A stretch of DNA of 64,000 nucleotides from Methanobacterium sp. (GTDB taxonomy: Archaea; Methanobacteriota; Methanobacteria; Methanobacteriales; Methanobacteriaceae). Both the position numbers and the translations under genes were made by a program. The stretch spans positions 1-64,000 of the forward strand of contig JASEIM010000004.1 of the NCBI GenBank assembly GCA_030017655.1, in the 5' to 3' direction. Under the pieces are notes generated by a model. It searched no databases. It worked only from the letters and a program-made list of their open reading frames with translations, and was not told the origin of the DNA. Below are positions 45,925 to 54,947 of this stretch, in pieces (position 1 is the first letter of the stretch; each line of letters starts with the position of its first letter).

Positions 45925-45990
45925 TTTTACACATCCTAAGAATTTAATAGTTCTAATGAATTATTTCATGCTTTGATCATTTATAAATGT

Positions 45991-47217
<1,227 letters not shown>

Positions 47218-47297
47218 ATTATTTTCCTCCGTTATTTAAGTATTTTATAAATTTTAAACAGAAATATGTTTCATACTTCCGTAGGAAAAAGGCTAAA

Positions 47298-47311
47298 GGA
47301 AACCTATTTCC
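47298..47311. promoter_or_regulatory. NrpR-type operator upstream of amtB-glnK copy 2
   Basis: GGAA-ACCTAT-TTCC, followed by G. On the minus strand a TATA box AGTTATATATCG lies at about 47333-47344, so the operator falls near the expected transcription start. An additional TTCC-GTA-GGAA in opposite order lies at 47277-47287; I do not count it as an operator. Confidence 0.72.
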
Positions 47312-47475
47312 GATATTGGTTCTTTCAAGCGCGATATATAACTTTTGTGGTATATTTAATCTATTAAAAAAAATAATCCCGGAGATATTATGTAAAATAC
47401 AATAATATCTAATGCTAAAATTAAACATTTCAAAATAAATTTAAAAGAAATAGAAACTCAGGTTAATATTTAACA

Positions 47476-47503
47476 GCATTCAAAAATCGTAGATTTTTAA
47501 TGC
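47476..47503 (-). terminator. Hairpin ending the glutamate synthase operon
   Basis: GCATT, a bulged C, AAAAATC, loop GTA, GATTTTT and AATGC form a 12-bp stem with one bulge. It overlaps the stop codon of the last operon gene. The 3-nt loop and A/T stem resemble units of the dispersed hairpin arrays. Confidence 0.5.
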
Positions 47504-49011
47504 CCGGACACAGAGTGACCGACTGGAGTTTCCAAACCAGCCATTTTAACACCGGTTAAAAGTGATGATTCAACAGTTAATGCTCTTAAATCATCTTTTT
47601 CAAGCTTTTGAAGATCAGTATTTCCTGCCTGCTGTGTTAACATACATGCTTCTTCAGTCATAGCTTCTATATATCTTGCAACTCTTTTACCGCTTTCAAT
47701 GTAATCTAAACGTCTTCTAAGCTGTGGATTTTGTGTTGCTATTCCTTTTCTGCATGTCCCAGTATAACAAGTCTGACATACTCTGCATCCAATTGAAACC
47801 AATGCAGAAGTAGCTATATAGACTGCATCAGCACCTAAAGCAATTGCCTTTGCAACATCAGCACCACTTCTTATACCTCCGCCAGCTACAAGACTTACTT
47901 CTTCACGTAGATTAACGTGTTTTAAAGCTTCATCAGCCTCTACAATTGCTGCTATAGTTGGAACACCAGAATGCTCTATAACCACATCAGGTCCAGCACC
48001 TGTTCCACCCTGCATACCATCAACAACAATTATGTCAGCTCCAGCTTTTGCTGCAATTTTTACATCGTCACTGACCCTACCTGAAGTGAATTTAACAATA
48101 ATTGGCACTTTCCAATCAGTTATTTCCCTTAACTGATCAATTTTCATGCTTAAATCTTCAGGTCCGACAATATCCATGTGTCTTGCAGGGCTTAAAGCAT
48201 CAGCTCCTTCTTCAATTTTCCTGATTTTAGAAACTTCTGCCGTTACCTTTTCACCTAAAAGGTGTCCACCCATACCTGATTTTGCACCCTGACCAATTTT
48301 AATCTCTACTGCTTCTGAATTGTTCAGATAATCAGCGGAAACACCAAACCGTCCTGAAGCATACTGTGCTATAAGCTTTGAGGCATATTTTCTCTCTTCT
48401 GGAAGCATTCCACCTTCACCAGTATTTGTAGCTGTACCTGCAAGTGTTGCGCCCATTGCAAGTGCTATTTTTGCTTCTTTACTCAGTGCTCCAAATGACA
48501 TTGCACCAATCATTATTGGGGTGTCAAGTTCAAGTGGATTTTCAGCATATCTTGTTCCAAGGGTTACTTTTGTGTTACATGGTTCCCTGTATTTGTCAAT
48601 TGGAGGCCTTGAAACCTGTGCAGGCATAATTACAAGATCATCAAATGTTGGAATTATTCTTGTTGCTCCGCAGCCTCTTACTTTATAACGGCCTTCTGCA
48701 GACTTTCTGTTGATTTCCACAAGATCTGAAAATGACCAGACGTTTCGTTTATCTTCAACGACTGCATTTATCTCTATCGCATTGTTTGGACACATTTCTT
48801 CACATATTCTGCATCCAACACAGTTTTCATGGTTTATAGGGTAGGGTTCGTCATCTATAATCTCATAAACTCCATGAGGGCAGTTATTGAAACAGGAATA
48901 ACAGTTTTTACAGAGTTCTTCATCTCTGTTGTCGCACATGTACCAGCAGCAACCAGGTCTGTCAAAGTTTCTTCTGCAAAGTTCTTTGTTTCTTTCTACT
49001 TTAAATGGCAT
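47497..49011 (-). CDS. gltB: Archaeal glutamate synthase, FMN/Fe-S domain subunit
   Basis: 504 residues. Two [4Fe-4S] ferredoxin motifs near the N-terminus (CKNCYSCFNNCPHG and CVGCRICEEMCPNNAIEI) precede the FMN-binding glutamate synthase barrel, with PIMIGAMSFGALSKEAKIAL, GQGAKSGMGGHLLG, VDGMQGGTGAGPDVV and AGGGIRSGADVAKAIALGAD. A cluster CRVCQTCYTGTCRKG is the 3Fe-4S-type site. It reduces 2-oxoglutarate plus ammonia to glutamate. It follows the FrhB-like gene with the stop directly before the ATG, and GGAGGG lies 8 nt upstream. Last gene of the operon. Confidence 0.95.
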   Translation of the reverse strand: MPFKVERNKELCRRNFDRPGCCWYMCDNRDEELCKNCYSCFNNCPHGVYEIIDDEPYPINHENCVGCRICEEMCPNNAIEINAVVEDKRNVWSFSDLVEINRKSAEGRYKVRGCGATRIIPTFDDLVIMPAQVSRPPIDKYREPCNTKVTLGTRYAENPLELDTPIMIGAMSFGALSKEAKIALAMGATLAGTATNTGEGGMLPEERKYASKLIAQYASGRFGVSADYLNNSEAVEIKIGQGAKSGMGGHLLGEKVTAEVSKIRKIEEGADALSPARHMDIVGPEDLSMKIDQLREITDWKVPIIVKFTSGRVSDDVKIAAKAGADIIVVDGMQGGTGAGPDVVIEHSGVPTIAAIVEADEALKHVNLREEVSLVAGGGIRSGADVAKAIALGADAVYIATSALVSIGCRVCQTCYTGTCRKGIATQNPQLRRRLDYIESGKRVARYIEAMTEEACMLTQQAGNTDLQKLEKDDLRALTVESSLLTGVKMAGLETPVGHSVSGH

Positions 49012-50100
49012 TTAGATTCCCTCCCTTGTTTGTTGGAGCGATTTAAAAATGGGGCATGCAGCGTATTTTGTCCCTGATGCATTCAACACTTCAGCAATGT
49101 TATCTGTAAGTTTTGCTTCAGGTTTCCACGGTTCTGAAGTGCTTTTATCTACGACTATCACATCATTAACCATACTGTTTGATAATGCATATGTTAGTAG
49201 TGCAGTGACAACTCCTCCGTCCTGTCCTTCTATTTTATTTGCTTTTGCAGATAGTATTTTGATGTATTGTCCAAATGGCTCTCTATCTGATTCAACACTT
49301 AGAATTTTGTCCGGAACATATGTTCTTGGACATGCAACATAGCAGATATTACATTCTTCAGGGCAACTACCTTTAATTTGAGGTTTCCTGTCTCTAATTT
49401 CAACTATTTCTTCTGGACAAGCATAAACACATGCTCCACAGAGCACACATGCACCTATATCTATTACGTCTCCTTTTAAATCACTAAACTGACAAGAAGA
49501 CACTTCTTTGACGAATTCATCCTCAGGCATTTGCCTTCTATATAAAACAGGTCTCGCTACATTTTCCCTTTTACTAATTTCAGCTTTATTTTCCTTTTTT
49601 TTCTCGTTTGCGAGTTTTTCCATTATTTTAAGCCCGCCTTCACTGATTGGTTTTGTTTCAATGTAATTATCATTTTCTGCAGCTTCAATGAGTTTAAGAC
49701 CTTCATCTGTCCTAATTATTATTGTTGACCATCCTTCAGGAGAGCCAACTGAACCTACAGATACATCTGATTGTTCTGATGTGAAATCCATGCATATCTG
49801 GCAGTTTTTACGCATGCATTTCTTTGCCTTTTCCAGAGGAATTTTAATTACTTCCTCATCTTTTAAATAGAGCCAGAGATGGCCTTTTTCTATTCTGTAA
49901 TGTTCAATGTCACGCATGTCAATATTGTATTCTTTGAGCATTTCTTTCATATAGGAATAGGAGAAGTTTTCCATACAGAAGAGTCCTATTTTAAGGTCCA
50001 CTGGGAATTCTTCACCCATATATTTGTTCATTTTAGTTGCTGCAAGGATCTGACACGGTGTTCCAACCATTGCAACTTCATGTGTATTGTTAGTTTGAAT
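49012..50100 (-). CDS. Circularly permuted FrhB-like subunit of glutamate synthase operon
   Basis: About 362 residues, homologous to F420-reducing hydrogenase/dehydrogenase beta subunits but with domains in permuted order. The part normally C-terminal comes first (VGTPCQILAATK, CMRKNCQICMDFTSEQ, VGSVGSPEGWSTI). Two ferredoxin motifs follow (CVLCGACVYACPEE, CPEECNICYVACPRT), and the normally N-terminal flavin/F420 domain is last (QDGGVVTALLTYAL, SGTKYAACPIFKSL). FrhB-type domains bind FAD and F420, so the likely role is passing electrons from F420H2 to glutamate synthase (inference). The first ATG (50070) would cut the opening beta-strand and has no SD. An ATT at 50098-50100, 5 nt after GGAG, gives IQTNNTHEVAMVGTPCQ and is proposed as start. 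Confidence 0.85.
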   Translation of the reverse strand: MQTNNTHEVAMVGTPCQILAATKMNKYMGEEFPVDLKIGLFCMENFSYSYMKEMLKEYNIDMRDIEHYRIEKGHLWLYLKDEEVIKIPLEKAKKCMRKNCQICMDFTSEQSDVSVGSVGSPEGWSTIIIRTDEGLKLIEAAENDNYIETKPISEGGLKIMEKLANEKKKENKAEISKRENVARPVLYRRQMPEDEFVKEVSSCQFSDLKGDVIDIGACVLCGACVYACPEEIVEIRDRKPQIKGSCPEECNICYVACPRTYVPDKILSVESDREPFGQYIKILSAKANKIEGQDGGVVTALLTYALSNSMVNDVIVVDKSTSEPWKPEAKLTDNIAEVLNASGTKYAACPIFKSLQQTREGI

Positions 50101-50112
50101 AATATCTCCCCC

Positions 50113-50805
50113 TTACCCTTCCTCTGACTCTTTACTACCATAGAAAGGTCTTTTACTTCTTGGAACTATTTTTTTGAAATTATTATATTTTTCATTATCA
50201 AGTTCAAACCCATATGATGGTAATAGCTCTTGAAGTTCCCTTTTATCATCTTCATCTATTTCTTCAATTTTAGCATTTTTACCGAGACTTTTAATGTTTC
50301 CAAGGACATATATGGTTCCCCTTATAATTGATTCGCCGGCATCGTCTGATATATCTCCAAGTATGATTATTCGTCCACCCATCATGAAAAGCCCGCTCAT
50401 AAATCCGGAGTTTCCACCTATTATGATTGTCCCGTTTTTCATTATTTCTCCAGTTCTGGAACCAACATTTCTCCTTACAACGACAGTACCGCCATATATT
50501 CCCTGTCCAACACCATCTCCGGCTGCACCATCTATTATAACTTCTCCATCGGTCATATTATCTGCTGGAAACCACCCTGCATTTCCAGTTATGTGTATTT
50601 TGGCACCATCTATCATTGTACCTGCAAAATAACCAGCAGAACCGTCAATCACAATTTCGGTGTTATCAGTAAGCCCTGCAACCATGTAATGCATTGCATT
50701 TGGGTTTTTAATAATGATCCGGTCATATTCTTTGGCAGCTTGTTTTACTGCGCGATTCAGGTCCCTTGGAACCATTGAATTAGCATCAATCTCTATTTCC
50801 CGCAT
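50113..50805 (-). CDS. Glutamate synthase GXGXG-domain subunit
   Basis: 230 residues forming the right-handed beta-helix that is the C-terminal domain of bacterial GltB, here a separate protein. Repeated GxxxGxGxG-like turns are seen: IVIDGSAGYFAGTMIDGAK, ITGNAGWFPADNM, IDGAAGDGVGQGIYGG and IIGGNSGFMSGLFMMGG. The helix links the amidotransferase and synthase sites in the complex. It starts 13 bases after the amidotransferase gene. The C-terminal tail NFKKIVPRSKRPFYG is conserved in archaeal members. Its stop codon is in frame with the next gene, 12 bases before that gene's proposed start. Confidence 0.93.
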   Translation of the reverse strand: MREIEIDANSMVPRDLNRAVKQAAKEYDRIIIKNPNAMHYMVAGLTDNTEIVIDGSAGYFAGTMIDGAKIHITGNAGWFPADNMTDGEVIIDGAAGDGVGQGIYGGTVVVRRNVGSRTGEIMKNGTIIIGGNSGFMSGLFMMGGRIIILGDISDDAGESIIRGTIYVLGNIKSLGKNAKIEEIDEDDKRELQELLPSYGFELDNEKYNNFKKIVPRSKRPFYGSKESEEG

Positions 50806-50818
50806 GAAATCACCTTTA

Positions 50819-51736
50819 TTAAATTGTGTATGCCCTTGTTTCTCCCGGCGATATTTGATCTATGTCATGAGTATCCATAACTGCACGGAGAGAAACCTCT
50901 TCAGAAGCTATGGCGAAAACTTCATCATTTTCGGCAAGAACACCAGGTCTAAGTCCTAACTGATCTTTAGCTATTCCAACTCCATTTGGAGTCCCTACAA
51001 TGTATGAATATGGTCCATCCATATCTTTTACTGATTGTTCGAGAGCTTCTTCCAGTTTGTAGCCTTCATGTAGTTTATCTGCTATATAATGAACTATGCA
51101 TTCGGTATCGTTATTTGTCTCGAAAATATGTCCTTTTCTCTCCAAAGGGTCTCTTATTTTCCAGTAATTAGTAATCTGGCCGTTGTGCACTACAGTTATG
51201 TCTGGGGTGATATAACTCTGGAATGGGTGTGCATGATAACGATCCACTATACTTTCAGTTGAAAATCTTGTATGTCCAATTGCATGGGTTCCCATTTTTG
51301 AATAAGTATCATATCTGTCTGCAATTTCTTTTACAGAACCGACATCTTTTATCATTTCAAATGAATGACTTCCATTAAGCACAATTACATCTTCTATTTT
51401 ATCAATATCCATTATTAATGGTTTAAGTTCATCAAATGAATTTAAAGCTATTTTACATCTGTAAATATTGTAATTTTCCACTGATGGGATTATTTCTTCC
51501 TTTTTAATTGGTGTAACTGAATTTACAGCTTCTTTAACCTGTTCTAGAAGACCTGATCTTTCTTTTACTTCTATATTTAATAGATATTCGTGTTCTGCTA
51601 AACCAAGGCCACCGTATATGGAAAAGCCTGCAGAATCTGGTCCTCTGTGTTGCAGGGCATCAAGCATTCTGGTCATGATGTCTCCTACAGGGTGAAGTTT
51701 CCTGTCTTTAAATACGACTCCCGCTATTCCGCACAA
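50819..51736 (-). CDS. Glutamate synthase class II amidotransferase subunit
   Basis: 305 residues of Ntn-type glutaminase. The catalytic Cys is residue 2 (MCGIAGVVFKDRKLHP), with QHRGPDSAGF, GHTRFSTES, NGQITNYW and NNDTECIVHY as in GATase-2 proteins. It releases ammonia from glutamine for glutamate formation, equivalent to the N-terminal domain of bacterial GltB. Its start overlaps the end of pdxT by 13 bases, so expression is tied to that gene. Methanogens and some other archaea split the GOGAT large subunit in this way. Confidence 0.93.
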   Translation of the reverse strand: MCGIAGVVFKDRKLHPVGDIMTRMLDALQHRGPDSAGFSIYGGLGLAEHEYLLNIEVKERSGLLEQVKEAVNSVTPIKKEEIIPSVENYNIYRCKIALNSFDELKPLIMDIDKIEDVIVLNGSHSFEMIKDVGSVKEIADRYDTYSKMGTHAIGHTRFSTESIVDRYHAHPFQSYITPDITVVHNGQITNYWKIRDPLERKGHIFETNNDTECIVHYIADKLHEGYKLEEALEQSVKDMDGPYSYIVGTPNGVGIAKDQLGLRPGVLAENDEVFAIASEEVSLRAVMDTHDIDQISPGETRAYTI

Positions 51737-52302
51737 TTTAATGCCTCCTTTATGAAGTACATGTGGATCCGTGCATCGCCTGTAAGCTCTGGATGGAATG
51801 CCGTGGCGATATACTTTCCACTTTTTACTGCAATAATTTTTTCATTATATTTTGAGAGTATATCTACATTTTCCCCTACTTTTTTAATGTAGGGTGCTCT
51901 TATAAAAACTCCTTCAAATTTATCGCCAAATATTTCTATTTCGTCCTCAAATGACACTTTTTGCCTTCCAAAAGCGTTTCTTTTAACTTCCATATCAATT
52001 AATCCGAGTAAAGGTTGTTCATAATCGGTATTTTTGGCAAGAAGAACCATTCCTGCACATGTTCCCATTACAGGGATTTTTTTATCAACTATTTGTTTAT
52101 CAATACCTGTTTTCTTCATTAGTTTTCCTATAACTGTGCTTTCTCCACCTGAAATGATTATTGCATCACATTTTGAAACATCTTCGACGGTTTTTACCTT
52201 TAAAACCTCGGCTTTGAGATTCATCTCTTTTAATGCCTGTTTGGTGATTTCAAAATGTTCAGAAATATCTCCCTGTAAGTTTAAAATGCCAATTATTGCC
52301 AT
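51724..52302 (-). CDS. pdxT: Pyridoxal 5'-phosphate synthase glutaminase subunit
   Basis: 192-residue class I amidotransferase that feeds ammonia to PdxS. The N-terminal GILNLQGDISEHFEI, the loop ISGGESTVIGKLM, the catalytic Cys in PVMGTCAGMVLLAK, and the His/Glu pair in TAFHPELTGD are complete. It is the first gene of the glutamate synthase operon and overlaps the next gene by 13 bases, while pdxS lies 10 kb away on the other strand. An NrpR-type operator 78 bases upstream predicts nitrogen control. SD: AGAGGAAAGG just before the ATG. Confidence 0.95.
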   Translation of the reverse strand: MAIIGILNLQGDISEHFEITKQALKEMNLKAEVLKVKTVEDVSKCDAIIISGGESTVIGKLMKKTGIDKQIVDKKIPVMGTCAGMVLLAKNTDYEQPLLGLIDMEVKRNAFGRQKVSFEDEIEIFGDKFEGVFIRAPYIKKVGENVDILSKYNEKIIAVKSGKYIATAFHPELTGDARIHMYFIKEALNCAE

Positions 52303-52621
52303 ATTCCTTTCCTCTGTTTATGCACTTGTTTGATAGTTTGGGCTGATATTATTTGAAAAATATATTATATAAAGTTACCGGAAATTTACTTCCGAAAAAC
52401 GCATTTTTTGAAAGATAAGTTTTTTGAACAAATAATTTTATACAATGTTCAAATTTTAATGTGTAGTGGATGTTATAACTGAACACTTATATAAACTTTT
52501 TTAATGTAAATATTAAATACAAAAATAATTGGAAATAAGTATTTTTCCAATAACTTAATATAGAACTAAATTTACATTTAATTTATCACGTTAATGAAGA
52601 TCCTTAAGGAGTGAAAATGAA
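52303..52621. other. Divergent control region of the pdxT operon
   Basis: About 320 bases between pdxT (minus) and the small protein gene (plus). It holds an NrpR-type palindrome and, downstream of it on the minus strand, a TATA box (about 52358-52375). The plus-strand half is AT-rich, with GGAG near 52608 ahead of the next gene. Confidence 0.55.
52380..52393. promoter_or_regulatory. NrpR-type operator upstream of pdxT-glutamate synthase operon
   Basis: GGAA-ATTTAC-TTCC flanked by C and G (CGGAA-N6-TTCCG). On the minus strand it directly precedes ACTTTATATAATATA, the likely TATA/BRE, so a bound repressor would block promoter recognition. It has the same core as the two operators before the amtB genes. 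Confidence 0.75.
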
Positions 52622-52879
52622 ATGAATGGAAAGACTGTTGGGCTTATTATAATTTTAGTCCTGGCATCAGGTGCAACTGGCTTTATATTTGGATCTCAAT
52701 TTAATACAAGTAGCTTAGTCTTAAATATAACCAATAAATCTAATGATACTGGGTTTGATAGTGGATTTTATGATAATTCAAATAAAAAGTATAAAAACAC
52801 CACAACGATTAAAAAGAATAAAACTTCAAATTCAACATCTAATAAGACTATAACTCCAGATGTTAACGATACACTTTAA
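52622..52879 (+). CDS. Small membrane-anchored protein dense in N-glycosylation sequons
   Basis: 85 residues. An N-terminal hydrophobic segment (VGLIIILVLASGATGFIFG) acts as signal or anchor. The remaining about 60 residues are polar, Asn/Thr/Lys-rich, without cysteine, and contain nine N-X-S/T sequons (for example in FNTSS, NIT, NKS, NDT, NTT, NKT, NST). Archaeal N-glycosylation uses these, so the exposed part is probably heavily glycosylated (inference). No family is recognised. It diverges from the pdxT operon. GGAG lies 10 nt before the chosen ATG. Confidence 0.65.
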   Translation: MNGKTVGLIIILVLASGATGFIFGSQFNTSSLVLNITNKSNDTGFDSGFYDNSNKKYKNTTTIKKNKTSNSTSNKTITPDVNDTL

Positions 52880-52930
52880 AAACGATTTATAGGTTAAAAC
52901 ATTTAACCTAATTCACTATTTCTATGATAA

Positions 52931-53896
52931 TTACTCTTCTAAGTAATTCTTAATGACTTCAGTATTTTTTTTAACTTCTTCAGCTGCTTTTAGGAAGGCT
53001 TTTCTTTCTTCATCAGACATTTTTATTGGAAGTATCCCTTCTATTCCATCTATTCCAAGTTTAACAGGAACTCCAAGACAAACATCATTTATTCCCTCTA
53101 TTTCTCCCTCAAGATAGGCGCTAACAGTCAAGATTTTCCTTTCATCGTTTAAAATTGTTGTAATAATATTGGAAATGGCAAAGGCAGGTCCATATTCTGT
53201 GGCTCCTTTTTTGCCGATTATGTAGCTTCCTGCATTTTTAACTTTCCCTATGGTTTTTTCTAAGTTGAAAGGCTTGTAACCTGAAAAATAATCGAATGCA
53301 GAATAATATTCAAGTGGTATTCCTCCAATTGAAGTTGAACTGATAAGAGGAACCATGTGAGGGCCGTGCTGACCAATAATTCTGGTGTGAATTTCACTTA
53401 CATGCACTTTAAAGTGTCTTGCCATGTAATTTTTAAATCTCAGTGAATCCAGGTGGTTTCCAAGACCAATAACTTTGTTCTTTTTGAATCCAGAGAATTT
53501 TAAAGCTATATAAGTCATAACGTCAACAGGATTGGTTACAACTAAAATTATAGAATCAGGCGCATATCTTGCGATGGATTTAGAATATTCCGCGACTATT
53601 CTAGCATTGGCTTCTCCAAGATCTGTTCTTTCCATTCCCGGTTTTCTGGATACACCAGCGCTTAAAACAACCGCATCTGAATTATGTAGTTTTTTTAAAT
53701 CTGAAGTGGTATTTATTGAAATATCAACTGATTTTGCAGCTAAAGCATCATATATGTCAAGAGATTCTCCTTCAAGTACATCCAGGCTTTTTTCTCTTGA
53801 TATAAGTACTAATTTATTAACTGAATTTTCTTCTGCTAAACAAAATGCTGCAGCTCTTCCAACATGTCCTGACGCGCCTATTATACTAACCTTCAA
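52931..53896 (-). CDS. mdh: Malate dehydrogenase
   Basis: 321-residue LDH/MDH-superfamily enzyme that interconverts malate and oxaloacetate in the incomplete reductive citrate pathway of methanogens. The N-terminal GASGHVGR is the NAD(P) loop. AGVSRKPGMERTDL has the substrate-specifying Arg of malate dehydrogenases, VTNPVDVMTYIAL follows, and the catalytic His is in IGQHGPHMVPL. Similar archaeal enzymes prefer NADP or use both cofactors; which applies here cannot be seen. A fumarate hydratase subunit in the same window supports the pathway. Confidence 0.92.
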   Translation of the reverse strand: MKVSIIGASGHVGRAAAFCLAEENSVNKLVLISREKSLDVLEGESLDIYDALAAKSVDISINTTSDLKKLHNSDAVVLSAGVSRKPGMERTDLGEANARIVAEYSKSIARYAPDSIILVVTNPVDVMTYIALKFSGFKKNKVIGLGNHLDSLRFKNYMARHFKVHVSEIHTRIIGQHGPHMVPLISSTSIGGIPLEYYSAFDYFSGYKPFNLEKTIGKVKNAGSYIIGKKGATEYGPAFAISNIITTILNDERKILTVSAYLEGEIEGINDVCLGVPVKLGIDGIEGILPIKMSDEERKAFLKAAEEVKKNTEVIKNYLEE

Positions 53897-54035
53897 TGTA
53901 AATACCTCATTAAAGAATAAATTGGTTTATTATTTCCTATATATTATTTACTTAACAAGTTATTAAAAGTAATTAAAATCACCATTGGTGGTCTTTAAGC
54001 ATTTAAACATTATTTTCAGCTGAAGTCTAATATTT

Positions 54036-54593
54036 TCATAATTTTTTTAAAGAGTTTTCAGATACATGGCGTACAAATCTGCTTTTATCCTTCAAAGCTT
54101 CTTTTAGGGGCTCTTCAGCACTTTTATCTCCTAATTCTCCAAGAGAATATGCAGCTCCACTTCTTACAAATCCACTTTCGTCTTTTAAGCATTTTATAAG
54201 GGGATTTAGGGCTTTTTTGTCTTTGATTTTTCCAAGAGCCCATGCCGCTCCCCCTCTAACGCGCCAATCATCATCATTTAAAGCTTTAATTAATGGTTCG
54301 GATGCATTTTGTCCCATGTTCCCAAGAGCACCTGATGCTGCTCTTCTAACCCATTTATTTGAATCTCTTAAGGAATTTATAAGTGGTTCTATGGCTCTTT
54401 TATCCCCAATTTTTCCAAGAACACGTGCAGCTCCTTTCCTAACATTTTTGTCACTGTCATTTAAAGCATCTATTAGATCATTTACGGCAGGTTCTCCTAT
54501 TTCTTCAAGTAGATCTGAATTTTGGGCCTGTACAAACTCATCATCATCTTTTAAGTTCTGTATTAACCTTTTAACATTTTCTTCTCTTTCCAT
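54036..54593 (-). CDS. HEAT-repeat protein
   Basis: About 185 residues made of five to six PBS-lyase-type HEAT repeats of 31 residues, each close to PLINSLRDSNKWVRRAASGA and LGNMG. Such all-helical scaffolds bind other proteins and are frequent in methanogens. No catalytic residues are visible. I start it at the ATG at 54593 (MEREENVKRLI): GAGGTG lies about 5 nt upstream, whereas an earlier ATG (54611) has no SD. The gene stands alone between AT-rich spacers. Confidence 0.85.
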   Translation of the reverse strand: MEREENVKRLIQNLKDDDEFVQAQNSDLLEEIGEPAVNDLIDALNDSDKNVRKGAARVLGKIGDKRAIEPLINSLRDSNKWVRRAASGALGNMGQNASEPLIKALNDDDWRVRGGAAWALGKIKDKKALNPLIKCLKDESGFVRSGAAYSLGELGDKSAEEPLKEALKDKSRFVRHVSENSLKKL

Positions 54594-54611
54594 ATTCCCA
54601 CCTCTTGCCAT

Positions 54612-54947
54612 TTATCATCATTCATTTTATATTTAATTACTTGACAGACAACTTTAATTCCCTAATTAATTTTTTATGTTGATTGCAATGAAATTGTTCC
54701 ATATAGTTCATTTAATATGAATAAACAGGTTACTATGATTCACATGATAATCTATCCCTTTGCAAGTATTAATATTGTAATTTAATTTAATTATAGTTAA
54801 TTGTTCTAACATGTTAAAACTTATTTTTTTAATTAAAATTCACCCTTAAAAAGATTAAAACTGATTTAAGTATTAATATAAGTTTATATGTTAAAATAAG
54901 TATAAATAGTAGGATATTTTAAATTTAAATATCCAATTTTAGATAAA
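54612..54947. other. AT-rich spacer
   Basis: About 335 bases, nearly pure A/T, between two minus-strand genes. It contains several TATA-like segments but no frame, hairpin or repeated motif that I can support. Confidence 0.4.

Noticed and set aside
47277..47287. TTCC-GTA-GGAA near the amtB copy 2 promoter
   Set aside because: The half-sites are in the opposite order and too close to be an NrpR operator.
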